Assembly: GCA_030148985.1 (NCBI GenBank) | Contig: JASBSJ010000059.1 | Coordinates: forward strand, 44,265-108,264 | Length of the DNA: 64,000 nucleotides | Direction of reading: 5' to 3' | Source: Sphingopyxis sp. | GTDB taxonomy: Bacteria > Pseudomonadota > Alphaproteobacteria > Sphingomonadales > Sphingomonadaceae | Part shown: positions 52,998 through 60,548 of the stretch, in pieces | Numbering within the stretch: the stretch's first letter is position 1 | How the letters are laid out: every line of letters starts with the position of its first letter | Translations under genes and position numbers: made by a program | Notes under the pieces: generated by a model | What the model was told of the DNA's origin: nothing | Databases searched by the model: none | Seen by the model: only the letters and a program-made list of their open reading frames with translations

Positions 52998-53780
52998 ATG
53001 GTCGGTTCAGTGAAAATGACGATTGCGGCGCTGGTGTCGGCATCGATGCTGGTGACGCCCGCAATGGCGAAGCAGGCCGGGGGCTTGCAGGATCTGGTCG
53101 GCGCGCGCGGCGCCGGCGGCGAAACGCAGCTGGAGATGCGCGGTTACACGCATATCGAATCGCACAACGAAGGCGGCAGCAAGCACAGCTATTGGTGGAA
53201 TCGCGACAGCAAGCAATGCGTCCATGTGGTGACGTGGGACGGCCGTTATCAGTCGATCGAAAATGCGTCGAAGTCCGATTGCAACCAGGGCGGCGGCGGC
53301 GGCGGCGATGCGGGCGCTGCGGTCGCGGCGGTCGCCGGGATCGCGCTGATCGCCGCGCTGGCGAGCAAGAAGCACCACAAAAAAGACAAGGATTACGACC
53401 AGCAGGGAACGGGCGAGTTCGACCGCGGATACCGCGACGGCCTGTATAACGCGCCCTATCATAATTATGGCCGGTCGGACGCCTATTCGGACGGATACCA
53501 GGCCGGGGTGAACGAGCGCAGTTCGAACCTGGGCCATCATTATGGCGGCGGCGGTTATGCCGAGGTCGGGCAGTTTATGGACCTGAACGGCGCGCGCGCG
53601 TCGAGCGCCGACGATGCGATGCGCAGCCGCGGCTTTACCAATGTCGATAGTTTCAAATCGGGCAACACCGCCTATTCGATCTGGAACCGCCGCGCGAGCC
53701 GCCAGTGCGTGCAGATGACGGTCGCCGACGGGCGCGTTTACGACATCCGCGACATCGGCACGCATCCCCGCTGTCGCTGA
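52998..53780 (+). CDS. Secreted protein with duplicated domain and glycine-zipper helix
   Basis: A 260-residue protein with a signal peptide (SVKMTIAALVSASMLVTPAMA). Two related ~60-residue units occur, residues about 30-95 (LVGARGAGGETQLEMRGYTH ... KQCVHVVTWDGRYQSI) and 195-260 (LNGARASSADDAMRSRGFTN ... RQCVQMTVADGRVYDI). Between them are a Gly run, a hydrophobic AAVAAVAGIALIAALASKK segment and a Tyr/Gly-rich linker. Each unit has conserved cysteines (QCV and a terminal Cys) suggesting a disulfide. Start options are GTG/ATG at 52998. Unknown envelope function. Confidence 0.78.
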   Translation: MVGSVKMTIAALVSASMLVTPAMAKQAGGLQDLVGARGAGGETQLEMRGYTHIESHNEGGSKHSYWWNRDSKQCVHVVTWDGRYQSIENASKSDCNQGGGGGGDAGAAVAAVAGIALIAALASKKHHKKDKDYDQQGTGEFDRGYRDGLYNAPYHNYGRSDAYSDGYQAGVNERSSNLGHHYGGGGYAEVGQFMDLNGARASSADDAMRSRGFTNVDSFKSGNTAYSIWNRRASRQCVQMTVADGRVYDIRDIGTHPRCR

Positions 53781-53808
53781 GGCGCGGGCCGGCGCCGGAA
53801 ACGCGAAA

Positions 53809-53830
53809 GGGAGCCGGTATCCCGGCTCCC
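53809..53830. terminator. Hairpin between convergent genes, possible terminator
   Basis: GGGAGCCGG and CCGGCTCCC with a TATC loop form a perfect 9-base-pair stem between two convergent genes. There is no clear T tract on either side, so its termination role is uncertain. Confidence 0.5.
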
Positions 53831-53872
53831 TCCCCGATCGCAGGCGCGATACGGTCTTTTGACGGCGGCCGC

Positions 53873-54331
53873 TTATTCGGCGCTGGCCGATGCGGCGGCG
53901 CGCGCCTCCAGCGACGTCGCCGGCAGCCTGGTCACCAGGCCATGCGTGCGGCCGACCGCGCCGTGATAGATGGACGCCAGCGGCACATTGTACAGCTTGC
54001 CGCCGCGCACGACGATCGCGGTATCGCCGTCGATGCTTTGCACCGTGCCGACGCTGTTGCCGCGGCTGTCGCGAATTTCGGCGCCGGCGCGCACCTGTTC
54101 GCGCGTGGCCAGCGTCAGGTTGGTGGCGTCGACCGCCTTGTTGGCGGTGCCGTCGACGCGATCGACCGTCTGGCCGACGCGGTCGGTGACATTGCCGACG
54201 GTGGCGCCGGGATCGACGGCGACGTTGCCGCCGACATCGACGTTCGCGACGCCGCCGGGGGCCAGTTGGGCGAGGGCGGGCGTGGCGGCGAGGGCGGTGC
54301 CGATCGCCAGCAGGGCAAGCGATTTGTGCAT
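53873..54331 (-). CDS. Secreted protein of unknown function
   Basis: A 152-residue exported protein: signal MHKSLALLAIGTALAATPALA, a Gly/Val/Asp-rich middle (VDVGGNVAVDPGATVGNVTD) and a C-terminal barrel-like part resembling PRC domains (GAEIRDSRGNSVGTVQSIDGD). AGGAGA lies six bases before the ATG at 54331. An alternative upstream start is rejected because it precedes this signal peptide. Confidence 0.78.
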   Translation of the reverse strand: MHKSLALLAIGTALAATPALAQLAPGGVANVDVGGNVAVDPGATVGNVTDRVGQTVDRVDGTANKAVDATNLTLATREQVRAGAEIRDSRGNSVGTVQSIDGDTAIVVRGGKLYNVPLASIYHGAVGRTHGLVTRLPATSLEARAAASASAE

Positions 54332-54463
54332 GGGTCTATCTCCTGTCAGGCGTCCGTTACCGGACGCGGGTGAGCGGGAGACGCACAAGCGCACGCCGAT
54401 GTTGCGCGCCGCTGCGGCGAATTGCGCGCGCGGCGCGACGAGCGGGGGGACGGGTGAGTGGGG

Positions 54464-54904
54464 TCAGTCGAGCCCGACCAGCTTGTTGAACAGGCCAAGC
54501 ATCTTGTCGAACAGCTTTGACCCCAGTTCCTTGACCTTGTCGCCGCCGAATATGCGGCGCAGCGCGGCGAGGCGTCGGGGCGTGGCCGCGACGCCGGTGT
54601 CCGCCAGCGCGCGTTCGAGTCCGGCGGCGTCGAGACCGCGGAGGCTTTCCAGCTCGGCCTCTATTTCGGCCATCAATGTCGCCTCGAGCAGCGCGGAGTG
54701 GCGCAGGCTGACCGCGAAATCATCGCTGTCGAGCGCGCCCGCCAGCCGGCGGTTATGACGCGCCGCGTCGCGGTCGCCGCCGCCGCGCAGGTGGAGCGCG
54801 ATCTGGGCGAGCAGCGCGACGAGGATCGCGACCAGCAATAACGTATCGAGTGAGAAGGTATCGGCGGGTGACATGGTCGTGGACAGGATGTGCATCGTCG
54901 GCAT
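54464..54904 (-). CDS. Single-pass membrane protein of unknown function
   Basis: A 146-residue protein with one helix (about residues 19-40, LDTLLLVAILVALLAQIALHL) and a charged helical soluble domain (LLEATLMAEIEAELESLRGL ...) ending in an amphipathic KLFDKMLGLFNKLVGLD. AAGGAG is seven bases before the ATG. Its family is not recognised. Confidence 0.75.
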   Translation of the reverse strand: MPTMHILSTTMSPADTFSLDTLLLVAILVALLAQIALHLRGGGDRDAARHNRRLAGALDSDDFAVSLRHSALLEATLMAEIEAELESLRGLDAAGLERALADTGVAATPRRLAALRRIFGGDKVKELGSKLFDKMLGLFNKLVGLD

Positions 54905-55041
54905 GGTTCGCTCCTTGACGGGGACGGCGTATCGTTCGGGCGGCGCGGCGGCGCGTCAATGGCGAAAACATCCAGGGTGGCGGTATTGGCGCGGCGGCTT
55001 TGGGGCTGGCCCGCGGCGGCGGGGCTGCTATGGGCGGGGCG

Positions 55042-55548
55042 ATGAAGCCTGTGGGATCGCGAAGGGTGGTGCTGGGCCGGCTGAAGGCCAAGCCGTTGCT
55101 GGCGGGGCAATTGCTGTGCGCGATCGCCGCCGCGGCGCTGGCGCTGCGGCAGGCGATGCCGGTGTGGGACGACGGCGCGGGCGCGATGCTGCGCGCGCTC
55201 CTGTTCGGCAATCTGCTGGTCAGCGCGGGCATCGTGGCGGCGCTGGTGGGCCTTGCCGCCTTTCACCGCGCGTGGCGCCGGCGCGACGCCTATATCTGGC
55301 ACGATGGAGCCACGCTGTATCGCGGCGGCGGTGACCGCTGGCCGCTGGCGCTGATCCGCGAGGTGGTGGTGGCCCAGAGCGAGCTGGGCATCGCGTCGCT
55401 ACGGCTGGTCGTCGACGACGACAGCGAGGTGACGCGCGAGCTGGTGAAGCTGTACCTGCTGGCAGACACGCCCGAGGCGGTGCGCGGCGGGGTGATGTTT
55501 GCGGTGGCGGGCGTGCGGGGGTTTCCGAGTGGGTCGGTGCTGAACTGA
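55042..55548 (+). CDS. Two-helix membrane protein of unknown function
   Basis: A 168-residue protein with two N-terminal hydrophobic helices (LLCAIAAAALAL and LLFGNLLVSAGIVAALVGLA) and a C-terminal beta-rich domain (AYIWHDGATLYRGGGDRWPL ... ELGIASLRLVVDDD) that resembles PH-like membrane domains. The start could be 55030 or 55042. Confidence 0.72.
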   Translation: MKPVGSRRVVLGRLKAKPLLAGQLLCAIAAAALALRQAMPVWDDGAGAMLRALLFGNLLVSAGIVAALVGLAAFHRAWRRRDAYIWHDGATLYRGGGDRWPLALIREVVVAQSELGIASLRLVVDDDSEVTRELVKLYLLADTPEAVRGGVMFAVAGVRGFPSGSVLN

Positions 55549-55646
55549 GGGGGCGGCGGTTGGTTCGCGCGGAGGCGCGGAGACGCGGAGGGATGGCGTT
55601 GTTCCGCACTCGTCACCCGCGCACGAGGCACGTGCCTCGTTCGCCT

Positions 55647-55704
55647 TGATCCGGGGTCCATGCAGCGGCCGTAGAATGGATGCCGGATCAAGTCCGGCAT
55701 GACG
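55647..55704. repeat. Interspersed inverted repeat, family R8
   Basis: TTGATCCGGGGTCCATG, a short loop, then GGATGCCGGATCAAGTCCGG. It lies next to the 3' end of the GIY-YIG gene; a second copy is on its other side at 56069. Confidence 0.8.
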
Positions 55705-55732
55705 AAGGCGGGGAAGGTGTGCGCGCGCGAGG

Positions 55733-56047
55733 TTACGCGCCCAGCGGTGGCAACCCCAATTTCTCCGCCAAGTCGAGCCAATCGGGGTTCGTCGCCTCGA
55801 TCAGCTCGATCTTCCACTTGCGCTGCCAGTTCTTGATCTGCTTTTCGCGCGTGATCGCGGCGTGCATCGTCCCGGCGAGTTCGAACCAGACGAGCGTTTT
55901 GACGCCATAGCGTTTGGTGAAGCCATCGAAGCTGCCGTCGCGGTGCTGGCAGACGCGCTGGATCAGGTGCGAGGTGACGCCCGTGTAGAGCGTGCCGTGG
56001 CGGGCGCTCGCCATGATGTAGGCGCAGGGCTGGAAATTGGCGTGCAT
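55733..56047 (-). CDS. GIY-YIG nuclease-domain protein
   Basis: A 104-residue protein consisting of one GIY-YIG domain: CAYIMASARHGTLYTGVT as the GIY...YIG core, then RVCQHRDG and FTKRYGVKTLVWFE. It belongs to the small stand-alone UPF0213/YhbQ-type group of uncertain role in DNA repair. R8 repeats lie immediately on both sides. Confidence 0.88.
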   Translation of the reverse strand: MHANFQPCAYIMASARHGTLYTGVTSHLIQRVCQHRDGSFDGFTKRYGVKTLVWFELAGTMHAAITREKQIKNWQRKWKIELIEATNPDWLDLAEKLGLPPLGA

Positions 56048-56068
56048 GGGGTGGAGGCTAGGGCGGCG

Positions 56069-56160
56069 ATGGACCCCGGATCAAATCCGGGGTGGCGAAT
56101 CTAAGCCAAACCGGATGCTTCCCCGCACCTCGTCATGCCGGACTTGATCCGGCATCCATG
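56069..56160. repeat. Interspersed inverted repeat, family R8
   Basis: ATGGACCCCGGATCAAATCC and the mirror GGACTTGATCCGGCATCCAT flank a 45-base loop upstream of the GIY-YIG gene. Together with 55647 it brackets that gene. Confidence 0.8.
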
Positions 56161-56227
56161 CGGGATGAGGCAATTTGGAGTTTAGTAAACTGCCACCGTA
56201 ATTCCAATTTTTTGAACTCCTGCGCCT

Positions 56228-57043
56228 CTATTCGCCGTCAAAAAGTTCGCCTTGCGCGCGGAGCACGGGAGCTTCGAAAATGCCAGAATCTCGATTGACT
56301 TGTTCCTGCTCACGTTCTTTTTCGCGTTCACGAATAACTCGCTGCTGCAATTTTTTCGCGATAATTGGGATTGCTTGTTCTTGAGCGACAGCAAAAAAAT
56401 CGAGCAAGTCTCTAAGTTCGCCAGCTGAAAGCAGGTCGTGGTCACCACGCCGCCAAATCTCTGGCATCCGCAGCAATCCATCTGGGGTTTCGAACTCTGG
56501 AAAAAACGCAATCTCTCCGGGCGCGTGGCGGTAAGCACCATATGAGAACAAGCCGCTCTCATAGACAGTCGCTACAATCCTTCTCTGGGTATTATCCAAC
56601 GGGACTGACTTCCATCCACAAAGAACCACTGGAACTTGGAGGCGGTTTTCAAGCACCGTAAATGCAGGCTTAGTTGGAATTTTCACATCGCGTGAAATTG
56701 GAAAGAAGCCCTGATAGCTGTCCACGTACCGGGCTTCGGAATACCGTCTCACCTGATCGTATGAGAAAAATGCTCTCACGAAAGCGGCGTTCTGATCTCG
56801 CCCCGCCGGGGCACCCGCTTTTGCGATTGCCTTCAAAGCCGTTTCGAGATCAAGCTGAAGCTTCACCCTATCGTGACACATCTTGGCAGCAGGCACGTAG
56901 TTAAATGCAGGCACGCCTAACGCTAGGTTGGCAATCCTTGTGGCAGTGGCGACCTCATCATTCGGAACGATTAGTCGTACCCAGTTCTGGGGAGCGGGAG
57001 GGTTGGCTACTTTTCGTAGGACCGATTGGAGTGTGGTTTTCAT
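56228..57043 (-). CDS. Partner of a Panacea antitoxin: unrecognised protein, candidate toxin
   Basis: A 271-residue soluble protein I cannot place in a family. It is mixed alpha/beta, with RNWV-like N-terminus (PPAPQNWVRLIVPNDEVATA), an aromatic-rich centre (DSYQGFFPISRDVKI) and a C-terminal highly charged helix (LQQRVIREREKEREQEQVNR). Its ATG shares a base with the stop of the Panacea gene (TAATG), so the two are translated together. Codon use is AT-richer than the chromosome, as for its partner. By analogy with known Panacea (PanAT) modules it could be the toxin, but nothing in the sequence proves toxicity. Confidence 0.75.
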   Translation of the reverse strand: MKTTLQSVLRKVANPPAPQNWVRLIVPNDEVATATRIANLALGVPAFNYVPAAKMCHDRVKLQLDLETALKAIAKAGAPAGRDQNAAFVRAFFSYDQVRRYSEARYVDSYQGFFPISRDVKIPTKPAFTVLENRLQVPVVLCGWKSVPLDNTQRRIVATVYESGLFSYGAYRHAPGEIAFFPEFETPDGLLRMPEIWRRGDHDLLSAGELRDLLDFFAVAQEQAIPIIAKKLQQRVIREREKEREQEQVNRDSGIFEAPVLRAQGELFDGE

Positions 57044-57537
57044 TAGTGCCTAACCTGTGCTGAAAAGTGCGCCAGAATAGCTTCGTCAGAAATTTCCATG
57101 CCCGGGTTTATCCGACCTTCATAATACCACGCTTTGTGCCAAGGGCCATCTTCGAGATGTGATTTTTCTATTAGATAGCCGGGGCTAAGTTCGAGGTAAC
57201 TCGCGATTACACTCTTTAGAAAATCTACTTGGTCATCAGGAAGAGACCATTGTGCTACTTCCATGTCTCCCGTATCAACATTCAATTCTTTCGCAAAAAA
57301 ACTGACGTTCTTATCACCGCACTTTTTAAATTCGTGGTATATTTCCCGAAATACGGGACCGTATTGCCAAGCTTCTATCTTTGCATCGATCAGTGGCGCT
57401 TTGTACTTTGCCAAATATGACCCATGAGCAAAGTAAGCTATTTTATTAAGCGTTAAGTTGGAAGCTGGACGGCCAATCTCATTGGCAACATCTAGAATCA
57501 AATTCGCAATTGCTTTGGGATTCTGATTCACATTCAA
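57043..57537 (-). CDS. Panacea-domain (DUF4065, SocA-like) protein, probable antitoxin
   Basis: A 164-residue protein of the Panacea/DUF4065 family: TLNKIAYFAHGSYLAKYKAP, EAWQYGPVFREIYHEFKKCG and WHKAWYYEGRIN are typical. The family includes Caulobacter SocA, a ClpXP adaptor for the toxin SocB, and many PanAT antitoxins paired with unrelated toxins. It is the first gene of a two-gene operon and is AT-rich relative to its surroundings. A LexA-type GTTC-N7-GTTC site lies 29 bases before the start, where it would overlap the promoter. Confidence 0.88.
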   Translation of the reverse strand: MNVNQNPKAIANLILDVANEIGRPASNLTLNKIAYFAHGSYLAKYKAPLIDAKIEAWQYGPVFREIYHEFKKCGDKNVSFFAKELNVDTGDMEVAQWSLPDDQVDFLKSVIASYLELSPGYLIEKSHLEDGPWHKAWYYEGRINPGMEISDEAILAHFSAQVRH

Positions 57538-57565
57538 CCTAAGCCTTTGTTGGAATTTTCTAAAT

Positions 57566-57580
57566 GTTCTTTATTCGTTC
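57566..57580. promoter_or_regulatory. Candidate LexA (SOS) box before the Panacea operon
   Basis: GTTCTTTATTCGTTC is an exact GTTC-N7-GTTC match, 29 bases upstream of the Panacea start. A TATAGT on the minus strand at about 57582-57587 could be the -10, so the box would sit over the transcription start. Confidence 0.65.
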
Positions 57581-57610
57581 TACTATACCTGTTCCGCCAA
57601 TACAACCACC

Positions 57611-57841
57611 TCAAACCGAAAACCCGCCCGCATTGCGCCGGTTCGAGCTCGCCGCCAGCACCTTTTTGCCCTGTGGGGTCAGCGCCCATTTGGCGCCCTG
57701 TTGCACCACCAGCCCCAGCGCGGTGAGTTCGTCGCGGACGGAGTCGGTGGGGAGTTGGGGGCGGCGGTTCGACAGGCCCTCCAGGCAGGCGCGCTGCGGC
57801 TGGCTGAGGATCAGGAGTTTCTCTTTTTTCTTTTCGGTCAT
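57611..57841 (-). CDS. Small helix-turn-helix-like protein of unknown function
   Basis: A 76-residue protein starting MTEKKKEKLLILSQPQRACL, with a likely winged-helix pattern ending LTALGLVVQQGAKWALTPQG. Its ATG overlaps the stop of the DUF2442 gene as ATGA. It may be a regulator of the DUF4160/DUF2442 module (inference). Confidence 0.65.
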   Translation of the reverse strand: MTEKKKEKLLILSQPQRACLEGLSNRRPQLPTDSVRDELTALGLVVQQGAKWALTPQGKKVLAASSNRRNAGGFSV

Positions 57842-58104
57842 GCAGCTTTCCTGTGGAGCAAACCCGCTTCGGCCAATTCTTCGTGAAGCGTCCATGGGGC
57901 GAGTTCGAGGCCGTTGGGCCACGCCAGCGCGCCGGCCTCGATAAAGGCGCGGGCGAACTGGTCGGGCTGGAGAAGAGGGGTCGTCAGCACGGTCGGGCGA
58001 CCGGCGAGCAGCGGATAGGCGTCCCATATGCCGAAGCTGCCGTCCGAGAAGGACAGTTTCAGGCGATGCTCGCCCGCTGCTTCGATTGCCGTAATCTTAA
58101 TCAT
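57838..58104 (-). CDS. DUF2442 protein, module A
   Basis: An 88-residue protein with the DUF2442 pattern LKLSFSDGSFGIWDAYPLL ... LAWPNGLELAPWTLHEEL. DUF2442 proteins are encoded next to DUF4160 partners and are regarded as putative toxin-antitoxin-like pairs. It overlaps the DUF4160 gene by eight bases and the next gene by four, so the three form one operon. Confidence 0.87.
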   Translation of the reverse strand: MIKITAIEAAGEHRLKLSFSDGSFGIWDAYPLLAGRPTVLTTPLLQPDQFARAFIEAGALAWPNGLELAPWTLHEELAEAGLLHRKAA

Positions 58105-58423
58105 CCAAATCCGCTCCCGCGATCATTTCCATCGGTAACAGATCGATACCGCGCTGCCAATTGGCGGTCAGTTCGTCGCGGTGGCGGTCGGCCCATTCCT
58201 GTACGATGCGGAGCGCCTTGTTCGGCAGCGAGCCCGCCATGACGCCGCCGTCGGAAATGCGGATCAGTGCCTCGAATCCCTGATAGCTGGCGTGGAAATG
58301 GGGCGGCGCATGGTCGTTGTGATACATGCGGATGATGATGCCGAAGAAGAGCGAGATGACCGGAATATGGTTGTCCTTCAGCTTCTCGCTCGGCGGATGC
58401 CGCTCTATCCCGACAACCTCCAC
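58097..58423 (-). CDS. DUF4160 protein, module A
   Basis: A protein of up to 108 residues with the DUF4160 core VISLFFGIIIRMYHNDHAPPHFHA, whose His cluster (DHAPPHFH) may bind metal. Homologues normally begin at the equivalent of MPVISLFFG, but no ATG is there; the first available start is a GTG at 58423, while an AAGGA sits seven bases before an ATT at 58366. The true start is therefore uncertain. The 5' region borders a family R6 repeat arm. Confidence 0.82.
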   Translation of the reverse strand: MEVVGIERHPPSEKLKDNHIPVISLFFGIIIRMYHNDHAPPHFHASYQGFEALIRISDGGVMAGSLPNKALRIVQEWADRHRDELTANWQRGIDLLPMEMIAGADLDD

Positions 58424-58426
58424 CCA

Positions 58427-58450
58427 ACCCCTCCCCTGAAGGGGAAGGGT
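58427..58450. repeat. Family R6 palindrome, single arm
   Basis: ACCCCTCCCCTGAAGGGGAAGGG resembles one arm of the R6 repeats at 37023 and 39908. It separates the two DUF4160/DUF2442 modules. Confidence 0.7.
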
Positions 58451-58481
58451 TTTCAGAGTTTACGCCGCGGCGACGAGTGGC

Positions 58482-58736
58482 TCATGCCGCCTGTTTCCGG
58501 TTGCGGGTCTGGTCGCCGCGACCGGCAATCAGGCCGGCGATCGAGACGTCTTCGTCGATTTCTTCCCAATGGATGCCGCTGGGGCTGAGAAAATAGGCTT
58601 CGCGCTGCTCCGCCGAGGCATCGAGGAGGCGGGGGAACCAGACCAGCGGAATGCCAAGGGTGCGACCGTCGTCGATTTCGACCCACATCTGAACGTCGTC
58701 GAAGCGGACAGCGGTTGGCCTAGGCGAAGAAGTCAT
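58482..58736 (-). CDS. DUF2442 protein, module B
   Basis: An 84-residue DUF2442 protein (FDDVQMWVEIDDGRTLGIPL then VWFPRLLDASAEQREAYFLS and GIHWEEIDEDVSIAGLIAG). It overlaps the DUF4160 gene of module B by 17 bases. It differs clearly from the module A copy, so the two modules are not recent duplicates. Confidence 0.87.
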   Translation of the reverse strand: MTSSPRPTAVRFDDVQMWVEIDDGRTLGIPLVWFPRLLDASAEQREAYFLSPSGIHWEEIDEDVSIAGLIAGRGDQTRNRKQAA

Positions 58737-58962
58737 TCCAAGCGTCCTCTATTTCTGCCGAACGAATTACGACAATGCGGCGAAGCACACTGATCGTTCG
58801 CGCATCGAAACCGCGATTATACGCCAGTTCGACATCCGGATATAGCCAGAACTTCGCATCCGCCCCGGCACGCGCAACGTGAATATGGACGGGTTCGCGC
58901 GGGTTTCCTTCATTTGCGAAAAAGTGGAACCGACAGCCAGCTTCGCGGAAGACCACCGGCAT
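58720..58962 (-). CDS. DUF4160 protein, module B
   Basis: An 80-residue DUF4160 protein beginning MPVVFREAGCRFHFFANEGN, with PREPVHIHVARAGADAKFWL as the His-containing core. GGAGGA precedes the ATG at 58962. It is the first gene of module B. Confidence 0.88.
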   Translation of the reverse strand: MPVVFREAGCRFHFFANEGNPREPVHIHVARAGADAKFWLYPDVELAYNRGFDARTISVLRRIVVIRSAEIEDAWNDFFA

Positions 58963-59023
58963 TGTTTCCTCCTTCCAGCGCCCACCCCGCTGCAACTAGC
59001 GGGCGAGCCCGCAAGTTTCGTTG

Positions 59024-59045
59024 CCCCTCCCGCAAGCGGGAGGGG
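59024..59045. repeat. Hairpin downstream of nrdB
   Basis: CCCCTCCCGC and GCGGGAGGGG form a perfect 10-base-pair stem with a minimal loop, 11 bases after the nrdB stop. A TTTT run follows on the plus strand only, so polarity does not match nrdB; it may be a repeat remnant or block read-through. Confidence 0.5.
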
Positions 59046-59056
59046 TTTTCAGCGGA

Positions 59057-60121
59057 TCATTCGGCGGCAATCCCCGCTTTCGCGAACATATCCTCGCCGT
59101 CGTTTTCGGCGTCGGCCGCGGGGGCGGCGTCTTCGCTGGTCCTGGCTTTCTTGCGGCTGTCGAAGCTGGTCCACACGGTGTTCCAGTCGCCGCGCGTCGC
59201 GCCCTTGCTGTATTCGGTGGCGCGGGTTTCGAAGAAATTGGCGTGCTCGACGCCGTTGAGGAGCGGGGCGAGCCAGGGGAGGGGGTGTTCGTCGATCATG
59301 TAGATCGGCTGGAAGCCGAGCTGGCCGAGGCGCCAGTCGGCGATGTAGCGGATGTAGCGCTTGATCTCCTTGGGCGTCATGCCGGGGACGGGGCCCTGTT
59401 CGAACGCGAGGTCGATGAACGCATCCTCGAGCCGCACCGTTTTCTGGCAGGTGTCGATGATGTCTTCCTTCACCGCCTTGGTCAGGCAGCCGCGTTCCTT
59501 GGTGAAGGCGTGGAACAGCTTGATGATGCCTTCGCAGTGCAGGCTTTCGTCGCGGATCGACCAGCTGACGATCTGGCCCATGCCCTTCATCTTGATGACG
59601 CGCGGGAAGTTCATCAGCATCGCGAAGCTGGCGACAAGCGGCAAGCCTTCGGGAAAGCCGCCGCACATCGCGAGGGTGCGGGCGATGTCTTCGTCGTTAT
59701 CGACGCCGAACTGCTGCATATAATCATGCTTGGCGCGCATCTCGTCATATTCGAGGAACATGCCATATTCGCTTTCGGGCATGCCGATGGTGTCGAGCAG
59801 GTGGCTGTACGCCGCGATATGCACGGTTTCCATGTTGCTGAACGCGGTCAGCATCATCTTGATTTCGGTCGGCTTGAACACGCGGCCATATTTGTCGTGG
59901 TAGCAATCCTGCACCTCGATATCGGCCTGGGTGAAGAAGCGGAAAATCTGCGTGAGCAGATTGCGTTCGTGGTCGCTGATCTTTTGCGCCCAGTCGCGGC
60001 AATCCTCGCCCAGCGGCACTTCCTCGGGCACCCAATGGATCTGTTGCTGGCGCTTCCAGAAATCGAACGCCCAGGGATATTCAAAGGGCTTGTAGGTGTT
60101 GCGGGCTTCTAACAACGGCAT
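59057..60121 (-). CDS. nrdB: Class Ia ribonucleotide reductase beta subunit
   Basis: A 354-residue di-iron protein that stores the tyrosyl radical for deoxyribonucleotide synthesis. The metal and radical site is METVHIAAY, giving E98, H101 and Y105 in the E-H-Y spacing of E. coli NrdB (E115, H118, Y122); the second half-site is RDESLHCEG. The C-terminal tail that docks on NrdA is present after an acidic linker. It is the last gene of the nrdA operon. Confidence 0.96.
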   Translation of the reverse strand: MPLLEARNTYKPFEYPWAFDFWKRQQQIHWVPEEVPLGEDCRDWAQKISDHERNLLTQIFRFFTQADIEVQDCYHDKYGRVFKPTEIKMMLTAFSNMETVHIAAYSHLLDTIGMPESEYGMFLEYDEMRAKHDYMQQFGVDNDEDIARTLAMCGGFPEGLPLVASFAMLMNFPRVIKMKGMGQIVSWSIRDESLHCEGIIKLFHAFTKERGCLTKAVKEDIIDTCQKTVRLEDAFIDLAFEQGPVPGMTPKEIKRYIRYIADWRLGQLGFQPIYMIDEHPLPWLAPLLNGVEHANFFETRATEYSKGATRGDWNTVWTSFDSRKKARTSEDAAPAADAENDGEDMFAKAGIAAE

Positions 60122-60145
60122 GGCGGGCTTCCTTGGGTGTAGCGG

Positions 60146-60538
60146 TTATTGCGGTGCGAGGCGGCGGGCTTCGGTGACGGGAAGGCCGCCTTCGGTCGGA
60201 ACATAGATGAGCGAGGCGCGCGACGATTCGAGTGCCTGGATTTGCAGGTAGCGCAGATAGCCTTCGGGTCCGCCGAGGCTGTTCTGCAAGATCGCATTGG
60301 CTTCGGCCGCACCCTTGGCGCGGATGACCTCTGCCTCGGCAAGCGAGATGGCGCTTTCCTTCTTGGCGCGCGCCTCGAGGATCGCGACCTGGCGCGACGA
60401 TTGCGCTTCGGCCAATGCCGCTTCCCCCGCCAGACGCTGCGAATAGACGCGATACTGCGGATAACCGATCAGAACGACCAGCAGCAGGACCACGGTCGCC
60501 CCGATGGCCGCCAGGGTGCAGCCGGCGTTCTTGTTCAT
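60146..60538 (-). CDS. Small membrane protein resembling the C-terminal part of SPFH proteins
   Basis: A 130-residue protein between nrdA and nrdB. One hydrophobic helix (TLAAIGATVVLLLVVLIGYP) leads into a charged Ala/Glu/Arg coiled coil (EAALAEAQSSRQVAILEARA then KKESAISLAEAEVIRAKGAA) and a short end, GYLRYLQIQALESSRASLIY. The coiled-coil part looks like the tail of stomatin/prohibitin proteins without their SPFH domain. It lies ten bases after nrdA and 24 before nrdB, so it should be made with the reductase. Function unknown. Confidence 0.8.
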   Translation of the reverse strand: MNKNAGCTLAAIGATVVLLLVVLIGYPQYRVYSQRLAGEAALAEAQSSRQVAILEARAKKESAISLAEAEVIRAKGAAEANAILQNSLGGPEGYLRYLQIQALESSRASLIYVPTEGGLPVTEARRLAPQ

Positions 60539-60548
60539 CGGCCGACCC

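Noticed and set aside
59024..59045. A rho-independent terminator for nrdB
   Set aside because: The T run lies on the plus strand side only, while nrdB is on the minus strand; kept only as a hairpin.
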